This document shows, piece after piece, positions 23,932-33,718 of a stretch of DNA of 64,000 nucleotides. The DNA comes from Lachnospiraceae bacterium AC2031 (GTDB lineage Bacteria; Bacillota; Clostridia; Lachnospirales; Lachnospiraceae), in the NCBI GenBank assembly GCA_000687975.1, contig JIAB01000001.1, positions 2,952,001-3,016,000 of the forward strand. Reading direction: 5' to 3'. Made by a program: the position numbers and the translations under genes. Numbering within the stretch: position 1 is the first letter of the stretch; every line of letters begins with the position of its first letter. The notes beneath the pieces are model-generated. The model ran no database searches. It saw only the letters and a program-made list of their open reading frames with translations, and had not been told where the DNA came from.

Positions 23932-25218
23932 ATGAGAAAAGGTTTGGTAATATTTTTGCGAGTTCTACTTGTTTTAGTTATAGTAGCTCTCGCTTCACTG
24001 CTTATAGTTATATTCATAGGTTTGATGAACAAGACTAAGAAGGACGATACTGTAGCTGAGATAACAACAGAGTTTGTTACAGAGGAAGAAACAACAGAGT
24101 CTCATTCATTAACAGATTCAGATGAGATAGTTCCAAACGGTGATGCTGCTGGAATAGATCCAGATAGTTTCATGGCTGACTTTACTATATATGATCCAAA
24201 GGCAACAGAGGATACCATACATCTTCCTCATGCAGATATGCAGAAGTTTCAGGATACCATCGCTAACGGATCGGGAAATGACACTTCCAGCGAAGATGGT
24301 GCAAGTGGCGGAAGTGCTTGGGATACAGTATCCCTTTCACTTAACAGTGTAGATGGTTCAATTAATTACAGTACTCCAGGTGATGCAACAAAGACACAGA
24401 CTTTGGTTAGTACATATATGATCCTTGTGGATCTTGATTCAGATACAATAGTTGCAGAGAGAAATTGTGAAGCAGTTGTTAGTCCTGCATCTATGACAAA
24501 GATTCTTACAGTGCTTACTGCACGTGACTATATTGATGAGACAACACTTGATGATACATTTGTAGTATCAGCCGATATTACAGAATATGTTAGAAAGAAT
24601 GACTGTAGTGCAGTTGGTTTTACTGCAGATTCAGAGGTTACAGTAAGAGACCTTCTTTATGGAACAATCCTTCCTTCGGGAGCGGATGCAGCTATGGGAC
24701 TTGCAGAGTTCTGCTGTGGTTCTCAGGAAGCATTTGTGGATGCTATGAATAAGAAGGTTGAGGAGCTTGGTCTTTCTGAGACGGCCCATTTCACAAATGT
24801 TGTTGGTATGTATGATCCTGATCTTCACTGTACAATGAAGGATATGGCTGTTATTCTTGGAGTAGCAGTGCAGGATGACCTGTTACGTGATGTTCTGTCA
24901 CTTAGACAGTATTCCACAGATGCTACATTTATCTTTGCTGATTCTACTGAGGAAGGTACCAGCGAAGAGGATGTTCCAGAAGAGGATAAGAAGCCTATAG
25001 AAGTTTCTAACTGGTTCCTTCGTAAGATCGAAGACAAGGATATGGATGGCGATGTTATAGCAGCCAAGACAGGATTCGTAAATGAGTCCGGATGCTGTGC
25101 AGCCAGCTATTATGAGGCTGACAATGGCAAGAGATATATCTGTGTAACTGGTAACAGCTTCAGCTCCTGGAGGACTATATACGATCATTTATCCGTGTAT
25201 CGTTCGCTTACTGACTAA
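23932..25218 (+). CDS. D-alanyl-D-alanine carboxypeptidase family serine hydrolase
   Basis: 428 residues from ATG 23932, chosen for the upstream GGAG; an in-frame TTG at 23887 is unlikely. One N-terminal membrane anchor (about 5-30), a Thr/Glu-rich spacer, then the penicillin-binding-protein fold. The catalytic Ser is in PASMTKIL (SxxK). The second motif reads SGADA where most relatives have SGN. KTG lies in AAKTGFVN. It trims D-Ala from peptidoglycan stem peptides outside the membrane. The next gene starts 15 bases downstream, so it could be co-transcribed with the sugar sensor genes, though the functions differ. Confidence 0.88.
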   Translation: MRKGLVIFLRVLLVLVIVALASLLIVIFIGLMNKTKKDDTVAEITTEFVTEEETTESHSLTDSDEIVPNGDAAGIDPDSFMADFTIYDPKATEDTIHLPHADMQKFQDTIANGSGNDTSSEDGASGGSAWDTVSLSLNSVDGSINYSTPGDATKTQTLVSTYMILVDLDSDTIVAERNCEAVVSPASMTKILTVLTARDYIDETTLDDTFVVSADITEYVRKNDCSAVGFTADSEVTVRDLLYGTILPSGADAAMGLAEFCCGSQEAFVDAMNKKVEELGLSETAHFTNVVGMYDPDLHCTMKDMAVILGVAVQDDLLRDVLSLRQYSTDATFIFADSTEEGTSEEDVPEEDKKPIEVSNWFLRKIEDKDMDGDVIAAKTGFVNESGCCAASYYEADNGKRYICVTGNSFSSWRTIYDHLSVYRSLTD

Positions 25219-25233
25219 AAGAAAACATTTGGT

Positions 25234-26295
25234 ATGGAAAAAAAGAAAAAGAACAAAGAGAATAAAGGGATACTGATTGCGACGGTAGTACTTGGTGTGC
25301 TACTTATCTTAACTATTGCATTCAGTATCTTCTTTTTTTACAAGAGGATCATAAATACCAAGACTCTGCTTATGTCTAATTCTGACAGGGAATATGATAG
25401 CTATTATGTTCTGATCACTGACAGTGCGGATACAGACTTCTGGAAGAGTGTTTATCAGGGAGCGTTGGAAGAGGCAGAGAAGCATAACGCATATGTAGAG
25501 CTTCTTGGAGAGAATCTTGAGGGAAAATACACAAAGGCAGACCTGCTTACAATTGCTATCAATTCAAATGTGGATGGTATCATAGTCGAAGGTGATGATG
25601 ATGGTGAAACACTTGATCTTCTTCTTAAAGCAAAGGAAAAAAATATACCAGTTGTTACTGTATCTGATGATAACATGCAGAGTAAGCGTATAAGTTATAT
25701 TGGCGTCAGCAGTTACAACCTTGGAAAAGAATATGGGGAACAACTTACAGAGTATGTAAAGAAGAACACGAATGAAACATATAAGGTTATGGTCCTGATG
25801 GATGATACCTTTACAGCCAGCAGTCAGTCTATTATTCTGACTGCGATCAATGAGAAGATTGAAGATGAAAATCTTAAGGATAGAATAAAGCTTTCCAGTT
25901 ATGTAGTTAGTAGTAATAAAGACTATGCAGCTGAGGAAGAGATCAGAGATATCTTTGTGGGGGAAAACAGTCACTCGGGTCCTGATGTAACAATCTGTCT
26001 AAGTGAGAAGAATACTCTCTGTGTTTATCAGACTGTAGTTGATTACAATAAGGTTGGAAATGTAGAAATCTTTGGATATTATATGTCGCCAACTATCAGA
26101 GAGGCTATTGATAAAGAAATTATTAGATCTTCTATGGTTGTGGACACTAATCAGATGGGACGTCGCAGCATAGAGGCTATGAATGAGTATAAAGAAAGCG
26201 GATATGTTAGTGAGATATATCTGATCGATGCAGATCTGGTGAATAAAGATAATCTATCAGACCTGGCTCCAGAAGGAGGTGACCAGGATGATTAA
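25234..26295 (+). CDS. Membrane-anchored sugar-binding protein, probable sensor subunit (XylFII-like)
   Basis: 353 residues. A Lys-rich N-terminus is followed by one membrane helix (about 14-35) and no lipobox. The rest is a periplasmic-binding-protein type 1 fold (YYVLITDSADTDFWKSVYQGALEEA, then VDGIIVEGDDD and IPVVTVSDDN). It overlaps the following kinase gene by eight bases. In Clostridium beijerinckii a membrane-tethered xylose-binding protein (XylFII) partners with the kinase LytS and regulator YesN; the order here matches that arrangement. I infer it senses an extracellular monosaccharide rather than delivering it to a permease. Confidence 0.85.
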   Translation: MEKKKKNKENKGILIATVVLGVLLILTIAFSIFFFYKRIINTKTLLMSNSDREYDSYYVLITDSADTDFWKSVYQGALEEAEKHNAYVELLGENLEGKYTKADLLTIAINSNVDGIIVEGDDDGETLDLLLKAKEKNIPVVTVSDDNMQSKRISYIGVSSYNLGKEYGEQLTEYVKKNTNETYKVMVLMDDTFTASSQSIILTAINEKIEDENLKDRIKLSSYVVSSNKDYAAEEEIRDIFVGENSHSGPDVTICLSEKNTLCVYQTVVDYNKVGNVEIFGYYMSPTIREAIDKEIIRSSMVVDTNQMGRRSIEAMNEYKESGYVSEIYLIDADLVNKDNLSDLAPEGGDQDD

Positions 26296-27820
26296 AAAGA
26301 TTTCCAAGCTTCTCGCTAACATGAGGATCAGATATAAACTGTCTATCCTGGTTGTAGGTACAACACTGCTTATCCTATTAGTTAATATTTTCATGTACTA
26401 TAACCTGAACCGTATCACTCGCCAGATGGATGAAATCTACGAGGGAAATATCACTCTGAGTGATCTGGAGGATTCGCTGGATACTGTTCAGAACAGTCTG
26501 GCTGAATATCTTAATACCAAGAGTACAGATTCTCTGAATGATTACTATCTGGCAGAACAGCAGTTCAGTGCCATGTTGGATGGACTGGAAAAAAATGTTA
26601 CTGATAATCAGCAGAAGCTTATGGAGCGGAACATATACTGGCTCTCTCAAAGTTATCTGCAGCTTGTATCAGAAACAGTAGATGCCAAGCGTGGACGTAA
26701 TGTAGAAAAATATAAGGATAGTTTTGATCAGTCAGGAAAGCTCTATACATATATAAAGTCTTATATTGACTCTCTGAATGGTTATAGCTTCCGAAGTAAT
26801 ACAGAAAGCTATTCTGCTATGTCCGCATCAGTAGGATATCTTGAGATAATGAGTACGGTTATGTTTATTATGCTGGCTGCTTTTAATGTCATGCTTGTTA
26901 TCTTAGTTACAAGAAATATTACAAGACCTCTCCATGAACTTTCTATTGCAGCGAATAAAGTGTCTGCCGGAGAATTGGAAAGCACTCCTGAAGTTAAGGT
27001 TCATGGAAGAGATGAGGTAGGAGTCGTTACAGTAGCTTTTAATCAGATGGTTAGTTCTATTCCTGATTATCTGAACAGACTTCGCGAGAGTCTTGAGAAG
27101 GAGCAGCAACTTAAGGAAAAGGAAATTCTTATGGAGGCGCATCTGAAGGATGCTCAGCTTAAGTATCTTCAGGCTCAGATAAATCCCCATTTTCTTTTCA
27201 ATACGCTGAATGCAGGATCTCAGCTTGCTATGATGGAGCATGCTGACAGAACCTATGACTATGTTCAGAATGTGGCGGCTTTCTTCAGATATAATATGTC
27301 AAAGAATGATGAGGTGACTCTTGCTCAGGAGATTGAGCTTGTAGACATCTACGTATATATTCTTAATGTACGTTTTGCCGGGGATATCCATTTTACTAAA
27401 GAGATAGAAGATGAAAGTCTTCTGGATGTAATGCTTCCAGGAATGATCCTTCAGCCTATTGTGGAAAATGCGATAAATTACGGAATCCGCGATATCGAGC
27501 GTGAGGGCCATATCACCCTTTCTGTTTATGAGGTTGATGGCAATGTATGTATCAGCATTCAGGACAATGGTATAGGAATGTCTCAGGAACTCATCCAAAA
27601 GCTGCTTACCGGTGAATATTCAGATCTTTCTGAAGAAGAAAAGAATGAAGAAAAGTATGAGCAAAAGAGCGGTAATAAGAAGACGGGAAATGGAATCGGA
27701 TTCAGGAATGTTATCGAAAGACTGAGACTTTACTTTGACGGCGAGAATAATGTTGATATAATAAGCAATGGAAAGGATCAGGGAACCGAGGTGATTATCA
27801 CCCTTCCTTATAAGAAATAA
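26288..27820 (+). CDS. LytS/YesM-type sensor histidine kinase
   Basis: 510 residues from ATG 26288, set by GGAGGTG eight bases upstream. Two membrane helices (about 15-38 and 190-210) enclose a ~150-residue extracellular helical domain. A HAMP segment and coiled coil follow, then the His_kinase domain with phospho-His in NPHFLFNTLN and an HATPase domain (PIVENAINYGI, DNGIGMS, GNGIGFRNV). The extracellular domain is too small and helical to be a sugar pocket itself, which fits sensing through the preceding binding protein. Overlaps on both sides (8 bases upstream, 1 base downstream) indicate translational coupling. Confidence 0.94.
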   Translation: MIKKISKLLANMRIRYKLSILVVGTTLLILLVNIFMYYNLNRITRQMDEIYEGNITLSDLEDSLDTVQNSLAEYLNTKSTDSLNDYYLAEQQFSAMLDGLEKNVTDNQQKLMERNIYWLSQSYLQLVSETVDAKRGRNVEKYKDSFDQSGKLYTYIKSYIDSLNGYSFRSNTESYSAMSASVGYLEIMSTVMFIMLAAFNVMLVILVTRNITRPLHELSIAANKVSAGELESTPEVKVHGRDEVGVVTVAFNQMVSSIPDYLNRLRESLEKEQQLKEKEILMEAHLKDAQLKYLQAQINPHFLFNTLNAGSQLAMMEHADRTYDYVQNVAAFFRYNMSKNDEVTLAQEIELVDIYVYILNVRFAGDIHFTKEIEDESLLDVMLPGMILQPIVENAINYGIRDIEREGHITLSVYEVDGNVCISIQDNGIGMSQELIQKLLTGEYSDLSEEEKNEEKYEQKSGNKKTGNGIGFRNVIERLRLYFDGENNVDIISNGKDQGTEVIITLPYKK

Positions 27821-29412
27821 TGTACCGAATAATGATTGCAGATGATGAGGGTATCGTAATTGATTCCTTCACATACATGTTAACTGAAGAATTTGGCGAC
27901 GAGGTTGTTATCGAAACTGCAAAGACAGGAAGAGCGGTTATCGAGCTGGCTGAGCGTTTCAGACCTGATATTGCCCTTATGGATATCAGAATGCCAGGAA
28001 TAAATGGAATCGATGCCATAAGAGAGATTCAATCAAGAAATCCAGGAATAACATTTATTGTTATTTCTGCTTATGATAAGTTTGGTTATGCCCAGGAGGC
28101 TCTGAGTCTTGGGGTTACCAGCTATCTTCATAAACCTGTTGACCGTAATCGTTTTCTGGATACGGTCCGTAATGCCATGGAAAAAGTTGATATGGACAGG
28201 CAGAAGAGAACCAAAGAACTGGAGATTCTTGAGAAACTGGAAACTGTCACTCCTATTATCGAGAATGGTCTGATATATAATCTACTGTTTCAGGATTTCT
28301 ATCAGGAAGATATTCAGAACTTTAAGAAGCTTCTTGAGATTGAAACTGATTATGGTTACATGATGGCTCTGGTTTTCGGTGACGAGAAGCAGGATGGATA
28401 TCTGACAAATGCGGTTGGTACATCTGTCAGACTTCAGGATAAACTCAGAGATCTTCGTGAGATAGTAAAGAGCTACTTCAATTCCTTTATGGGAAGTATC
28501 ATGGCTAACAAGATAGCAATCTTTATTCCATGTGAAAAAAAGGAAATGGAATATAATGAGCGAATTGAAATAATCGACAATGCCAGAAATATGGTTCGTC
28601 GTCTTGATTCCCAGTTGGAGGCAGTGTTCAGAGTTGGTATCGGAACTATCCATACTTTGGATAATCAGATGACATCATATAATGAGGCGTTGGAAAGCCT
28701 GGCGCAGTCCAGTGGCTCTGTAATCCATAGAGCCGATCTTACCGCAGGACCTGAATATGAGGATAACTATCCTGTGGATAAGGAAAATGAGCTCTTTGAT
28801 GCAGTAAAAAGAGGAGAACTTGAGGAGGCTGTTTCAGCTGCAAATCAGTTCTTTGACTGGATGACAGCAACCTACAGTGGCTGTACTGATGATATAAAAC
28901 TTAAGGTTCTTGAGTTTGTACTTAAGGCGGAAACTCTTGCCTATGAAAAGGGTGTGGGAGTATATCAGTTTAGATCCCGTCAGGATTATCTAAGTATCAT
29001 TAATAGATCGGAAAACTATGACAAACTTAAAAAATGGTTCACAGATAAAATATCTGAAGCTTGTCATAATGTAAAATGTCGTCAGGAGAATCGTTCGAAT
29101 GGCGTTATTGATAAAGCCAAGGATTATATCTTAGCTAATTTCCAAAAGGATATATCACTTGATGACGTATCACGTGAGATTGACATCAGTCCATATTACT
29201 TTAGTAAGATATTTAAAGAAAACACAGGTGAGAACTTTATTGATTATCTGACGACTCTTCGTATAGATAAGGCAAAGGAACTTCTTGAAACAACGGATCT
29301 TTCTATGAAGGAACTTTGTGGCGAGGTTGGATATGCAAATCCAAACTATTTCAGCCGAATCTTTAAGAAGATCGTAGGACTGTCACCAACGGAGTATAAG
29401 GAAAAGGTTTAA
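27820..29412 (+). CDS. YesN-type response regulator with AraC DNA-binding domain
   Basis: 530 residues. Receiver domain at 1-120 with Asp in IALMDIRMPG (about residue 53) and Lys in YLHKPVD. A long middle region of ~280 residues precedes a C-terminal AraC/XylS double helix-turn-helix (about 430-530: AKDYILANFQKDISLDDVSR, then DISPYYFSKIFKE and GYANPNYFSRIFKKIVG). Its ATG shares a base with the kinase stop (TAATG). It should activate the downstream ABC transporter genes when phosphorylated by the kinase. Confidence 0.94.
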   Translation: MYRIMIADDEGIVIDSFTYMLTEEFGDEVVIETAKTGRAVIELAERFRPDIALMDIRMPGINGIDAIREIQSRNPGITFIVISAYDKFGYAQEALSLGVTSYLHKPVDRNRFLDTVRNAMEKVDMDRQKRTKELEILEKLETVTPIIENGLIYNLLFQDFYQEDIQNFKKLLEIETDYGYMMALVFGDEKQDGYLTNAVGTSVRLQDKLRDLREIVKSYFNSFMGSIMANKIAIFIPCEKKEMEYNERIEIIDNARNMVRRLDSQLEAVFRVGIGTIHTLDNQMTSYNEALESLAQSSGSVIHRADLTAGPEYEDNYPVDKENELFDAVKRGELEEAVSAANQFFDWMTATYSGCTDDIKLKVLEFVLKAETLAYEKGVGVYQFRSRQDYLSIINRSENYDKLKKWFTDKISEACHNVKCRQENRSNGVIDKAKDYILANFQKDISLDDVSREIDISPYYFSKIFKENTGENFIDYLTTLRIDKAKELLETTDLSMKELCGEVGYANPNYFSRIFKKIVGLSPTEYKEKV

Positions 29413-29442
29413 ATTAGACATAAAGAAAAGACGTGATCGATT

Positions 29443-30546
29443 ATGTTTGAAGTAGGTAAATTAATTAAGAAAAAAACGCTGGGAAAAATAAAGCGTTATA
29501 TAGCATGTGGCCTAATTTGTATGCTTCTTTTGATCACTGGCTGTGGTCAGGGAGAAGGAGAACAAAGCAGTAGTTCAGTTCAAAAGGAAGAATCTGATCA
29601 TCTGGTTGTAGGTTTTAGTATTGACTCTTATCTGATCGAGAGATGGCAGAGAGATACAGATGTCTTTGTTGCCAAGATTAAAGAGCTGGATAGTAATGCC
29701 GAGGTCAATCTTCAAAATGCTAACGGAGATATTGAAACCCAGAAAGAGCAGATAAAGTATCTTATTGAGAAGAAGGTAGACGTACTTGTTATAGTATGTA
29801 TCGATTCAGAAAGCCTTAGCGGTGTTGTGTCGGAGGCTAAGAATGCTGGTATTCCGGTAATTGCTTATGACCGTCTTATCAAGAATGCCAAATGTGATCT
29901 CTACCTTTCCTTTGATAACGAGAAGGTTGGAACCTTGATGGGACAGGCTCTGATAGATGCAGGACTTCCTAACAAAAAGGTTATGATGCTCTCAGGTCCA
30001 AATGAAGATAACAATGTATCTCTTGTAGAAAAAGGCTTCAGAACAGTAATGAACGACAATGATGTAGAGATAGTAGATGTGTATCACACTCCTGCATGGA
30101 AAGCAGAGGACGCTGCGGCTTATGTGAGTGAACATCTTTCGGAAATGGATGATGTGGATGCTATCATGTGTGGAAATGATAATATTGCTACTATGGTAAC
30201 AAGAACGCTTTCGGAAGCTCGTCTTGCAGGAAAGATAAAGATAGTAGGACAGGATGCGGACTTGGAAGCTTGCCAGAGAGTAGTTGAAGGATTCCAGGTT
30301 ATGACAGTATATAAACCGGTTGAGAAGCTGGCACAGACTGCAGCTGAATATGCAGTAGCTCTCGCAAATGGTCAGACTATTGATGAGGTGGCTGATGCAA
30401 TGACTGGAACAGTATCGGATGGCAGCTATGATATACCATATTGTTACCTTGATCCGATAGCAGTAACAAAAGATAATATGGATTCCACTGTTATAGCTTC
30501 AGGCTTCCATATGAGGGATGAAGTATATATGAATGTAACTGATTAA
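29443..30546 (+). CDS. Sugar-binding lipoprotein (XylF/ChvE-like substrate-binding protein)
   Basis: 367 residues. Signal peptide with the lipobox LITGC (Cys at about residue 34) followed by a Ser/Glu linker. The mature protein is a type 1 sugar-binding fold (VVGFSIDSYLIERWQRD, then VDVLVIVCIDSESLSGV, IPVIAYDRLI and KIVGQDADLEACQRV). It shares the ERW and YDRLI residues with the ChvE-like protein downstream but is clearly a different gene. It ends in a strong hairpin, so it is transcribed with the sensor operon more than with the importer. It may be a second sensor or an alternate receptor for the same permease. Confidence 0.9.
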   Translation: MFEVGKLIKKKTLGKIKRYIACGLICMLLLITGCGQGEGEQSSSSVQKEESDHLVVGFSIDSYLIERWQRDTDVFVAKIKELDSNAEVNLQNANGDIETQKEQIKYLIEKKVDVLVIVCIDSESLSGVVSEAKNAGIPVIAYDRLIKNAKCDLYLSFDNEKVGTLMGQALIDAGLPNKKVMMLSGPNEDNNVSLVEKGFRTVMNDNDVEIVDVYHTPAWKAEDAAAYVSEHLSEMDDVDAIMCGNDNIATMVTRTLSEARLAGKIKIVGQDADLEACQRVVEGFQVMTVYKPVEKLAQTAAEYAVALANGQTIDEVADAMTGTVSDGSYDIPYCYLDPIAVTKDNMDSTVIASGFHMRDEVYMNVTD

Positions 30547-30572
30547 GAAGTTTTATAGTATAAATCAAACAT

Positions 30573-30625
30573 AAATAGCACTATATTGTCATTATCTTCA
30601 CAATATTGACAATATAGTGCTATTT
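30573..30625 (+). terminator. Long hairpin after the sugar-binding lipoprotein gene
   Basis: A perfect 18-bp inverted repeat (30573-30590 and 30608-30625) with a 17-base loop and a short T-run. It separates the sensor operon from the highly expressed importer. Confidence 0.8.
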
Positions 30626-30756
30626 TAATGTAATGTTTATCGTCAAATTGTCTAAAATTGAAAGATACTCGCAAACTATTGCTACTATATGTGTGTTACT
30701 ATGAACCCATCGGAAACGAAATAAACATAGTAAATCATAAAAGGAGGTTTTTAATT

Positions 30757-32016
30757 ATGTTTAAGAAAAAGTTTCTCGCTGCTATGCTTGGAACAGCAAT
30801 GGTAGCAAGTATGCTCACAGGTTGTGGAGCTGCTTCAGACACAGGTTCATCAGACACTGATACAGAGGCTGCTACAACAGCTACTACAGAGGCAGCTGCT
30901 GATGATACAGCTGATGATGCTACAGCAGATACAGCTGATGATTCTTCAGATGATTCTGCAGATACAGCTGATGCTGGTGGAAAGAAAGTTGGTATCGCAA
31001 TGCCTACTAAGTCTCTTGAGAGATGGAACAGAGATGGTTCTTATCTTGAGGAGCAGTTCTCAAGCAAGGGATACGAAGTATCACTTACTTATTCAGACAA
31101 CAAGATCGATCAGCAGGTTAAGGATATCGAGTCTCTTATCGCAGATGATGTAGATCTTCTCGTTATCGCAGCTATCGATGGTGAGTCACTTACACAGGTT
31201 CTTGCAGACGCTAAGGAAGAGGGAATCCCAGTTATTTCTTATGACCGTCTTATCATGAACACTGATGCAGTTAGCTACTATGTATCTTTTGATAACTATA
31301 CAGTTGGTAAGCTCCAGGGCGAGTTCGTTAGAGATCAGCTTGATCTTGACAACGCTGAGGGTCCTTTCAATATCGAGTTTACTGCTGGTGATCCTGCAGA
31401 TAACAACGCTGGATTCTTCTTCAATGGTGCTTATGACGCTCTTAAGCAGTACATCGATGATGGAAAGCTCGTAGTTCCTTCAGGACAGACAGAGTTTGAT
31501 CAGGTTGCTACAAAGTCTTGGGATACAGCAACAGCTATGACAAGATTCCAGAACATCCTTGGTTCTAACTACTCAGATGGTACACAGCTTGACGTTGCTC
31601 TTTGCTCAAATGACTCTACAGCACTTGGTGTTACACAGGCAATCGAGTCTGATTATGCTGGTACAAACTCAGTTATCATCACAGGTCAGGATGGTGACGA
31701 GGCTAACCTTGCTAACATCGTTGATGGAAAGCAGACAATGACAGTTTACAAGGCAGTTGCTAACGAGGCAGTTGCTACACTTGATCTTGGTATCGCACTT
31801 CTTAAGGGTGAGACACCAGATGCATCACTTATCGATGCTTCAGGATGGAGCTTTGAGTGTGCATATGATACAGATTCTTATGACAACGGTACAGGAAAGA
31901 TTCCTTCATACCTTCTTGTTCCTACAGTTGTTACAAAGGACAACATCCAGACAGAGCTTGTTGACACAGGATATTACACAATGGATGATGATGGTTATCC
32001 ACATCCAACTAACTAG
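30757..32016 (+). CDS. chvE: Multiple-monosaccharide ABC transporter substrate-binding lipoprotein (ChvE-like)
   Basis: 419 residues from ATG 30757, set by AAAGGAGG at 30740-30747. Lipoprotein signal ending at LTGC, then ~60 residues of Asp/Thr/Ala repeats as a flexible tether, then the ChvE-type sugar fold: VGIAMPTKSLERWNRDG, LLVIAAIDGESLTQV, VISYDRLIMNTD, YYVSFDNYTVG and ITGQDGDEANLANI. It should capture xylose, galactose, glucose or arabinose-type monosaccharides. Codon use is strikingly biased (GTT, CTT, ACA and GCA/GCT dominate), as expected of a very abundant protein. It feeds the MmsA/MmsB importer. Confidence 0.93.
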   Translation: MFKKKFLAAMLGTAMVASMLTGCGAASDTGSSDTDTEAATTATTEAAADDTADDATADTADDSSDDSADTADAGGKKVGIAMPTKSLERWNRDGSYLEEQFSSKGYEVSLTYSDNKIDQQVKDIESLIADDVDLLVIAAIDGESLTQVLADAKEEGIPVISYDRLIMNTDAVSYYVSFDNYTVGKLQGEFVRDQLDLDNAEGPFNIEFTAGDPADNNAGFFFNGAYDALKQYIDDGKLVVPSGQTEFDQVATKSWDTATAMTRFQNILGSNYSDGTQLDVALCSNDSTALGVTQAIESDYAGTNSVIITGQDGDEANLANIVDGKQTMTVYKAVANEAVATLDLGIALLKGETPDASLIDASGWSFECAYDTDSYDNGTGKIPSYLLVPTVVTKDNIQTELVDTGYYTMDDDGYPHPTN

Positions 32017-32055
32017 TTTAGATAACATTTAACATATTTCTCGTCCCTAATAATA

Positions 32056-32079
32056 GGCCCGATCCATAAAGATCGGGCC
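32056..32079 (+). promoter_or_regulatory. GC-rich stem-loop between the binding protein and ATPase genes
   Basis: GGCCCGATC-CATAAA-GATCGGGCC, a perfect 9-bp stem with no T-run. Flanking TCGTCC..AGGTACGA can extend it. Typical of an mRNA-stabilising or attenuating hairpin that keeps binding protein above permease levels. Confidence 0.65.
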
Positions 32080-32128
32080 GAGGTACGAGATATTATTTTG
32101 AGAAGAGAGCTTCAAAGGAGGTAATGAC

Positions 32129-33670
32129 TTGTCTGATTATATATTGGAAATGAAAGAAATTACCAAACTTTATCCCGGTGTTAAAGCGCTGGACAATGTC
32201 AACCTTCAGGTTGAGCGTGGTGAGATACATGCGTTGGTTGGAGAAAATGGTGCTGGTAAATCGACACTGATGAATGTTCTTTCCGGAACAATTCCTTATG
32301 GAGAGTATACGGGAAGCATTTCATATAATGGTAAAGAGTGTGAATTTCATAATATTCATGATAGTGAAGAAGTTGGAATAGTAATTATACATCAGGAACT
32401 TGCTCTGATACCTGAGCTTACGATAGCAGAGAATATGTTCCTGGGAAATGAACGTGCTAATAAATTTGGAAAAATTAACTGGGGCGAAACATATGTGAAG
32501 GCCAGCGAGCAGATGCAGAGAGTTGGTCTTAAGGAAAGCCCTGCGGTTTTGATAAAGGATATAGGTACAGGAAAGCAGCAGCTTGTAGAGAATGCAAAGG
32601 CTCTTTCAAAAGATGTTAAGCTTCTTATTCTTGATGAACCTACATCATCTCTGAATGAGGAAGATTCAAAGATGCTGCTGGATATGCTTCTTGGTTTCAA
32701 GGAAGAGGGACTTACTTCTATCATTATTACTCACAAGTTAAATGAGGTTTCATATTGTGCTGATCGAATCACAGTCGTTAGAGATGGTTCAACTATCGAG
32801 ACTATTGATAATCCTGATCACAACATAGATGAAGATCGTATCATTAAGGGAATGGTTGGTCGTGAGCTGACAGACCGTTATCCTGCACGTGAGCATAATG
32901 TAAGTCAGGAGGTAGTTTTCGAAGCTAAGAATTGGACTGTATACCATCCTGTATATACTGAAAAATGTATGGACAAGAATGTTAACTTCATTGTTCATAA
33001 AGGAGAGATTGTTGGATTCTCCGGACTCCAGGGTGCTGGTAGAACAGAGCTTGCTATGTCACTCTTTGGAAAGAGTTACGGCAGTAACATATCAGGTCAG
33101 GAGTATATTAAAGGTAAAGAAGTTAAGCTTAAGAATGAACATGATGCTATACAACATGGTCTAGCATATGTTACAGAAGATAGAAAGACTAATGGTCTGG
33201 TACTTCCAGATTCTATAGCAAAGAATACAACTATGGCGAAGATGGAAAAGGTTTCTAAGAACGGAATCATAGATTTCCTTAAAGAAACAAGGGTTGCTCA
33301 GGAATATGTAGCTGCCATGAAGACCAAGACGCCTAGTGTAGAACAAGCTGTTGGAAATCTATCCGGTGGTAATCAGCAGAAGGTTCTCCTTTCTAAATGG
33401 ATGTTTGCAGAACCTGATGTCCTGATACTTGATGAGCCTACTCGAGGAATTGACGTAGGTGCTAAGTACGAGATCTATTCAATCATGAACCAGATGGTAG
33501 CAGAAGGTAAGGCGGTTGTTATGATATCATCCGAACTTCCAGAGCTCCTTGGTATGTGTGACAGGATCTATGTAATGAATGAAGGCGAGATTGTAGGTGA
33601 GTTTAAAGCAGAAGAAGCTACTCAGGAGAAGATCATGAGTGCAATTCTTTCTCATACTGATAAAGCCTAA
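32129..33670 (+). CDS. mmsA: Multiple-monosaccharide ABC transporter ATP-binding protein
   Basis: 513 residues, two fused nucleotide-binding domains as in sugar importers of the CUT2 class. Domain 1 has Walker [10 protein letters not shown], the Q-loop [12 protein letters not shown] and Walker [12 protein letters not shown]. Its signature is the variant IGTGKQQL. Domain 2 has the degenerate Walker [10 protein letters not shown], signature LSGGNQQKV and [11 protein letters not shown]. Start is TTG at 32129 because AAGGAGG at 32115-32121 fits it; a nearby ATG at 32124 is out of frame. It powers uptake with MmsB and the ChvE-like protein. Confidence 0.95.
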   Translation: MSDYILEMKEITKLYPGVKALDNVNLQVERGEIHALVGENGAGKSTLMNVLSGTIPYGEYTGSISYNGKECEFHNIHDSEEVGIVIIHQELALIPELTIAENMFLGNERANKFGKINWGETYVKASEQMQRVGLKESPAVLIKDIGTGKQQLVENAKALSKDVKLLILDEPTSSLNEEDSKMLLDMLLGFKEEGLTSIIITHKLNEVSYCADRITVVRDGSTIETIDNPDHNIDEDRIIKGMVGRELTDRYPAREHNVSQEVVFEAKNWTVYHPVYTEKCMDKNVNFIVHKGEIVGFSGLQGAGRTELAMSLFGKSYGSNISGQEYIKGKEVKLKNEHDAIQHGLAYVTEDRKTNGLVLPDSIAKNTTMAKMEKVSKNGIIDFLKETRVAQEYVAAMKTKTPSVEQAVGNLSGGNQQKVLLSKWMFAEPDVLILDEPTRGIDVGAKYEIYSIMNQMVAEGKAVVMISSELPELLGMCDRIYVMNEGEIVGEFKAEEATQEKIMSAILSHTDKA

Positions 33671-33718
33671 ATAAAAAATAAACTCAGATAATTATTCTAA
33701 ACTCAGGAGGAGTTAGTA

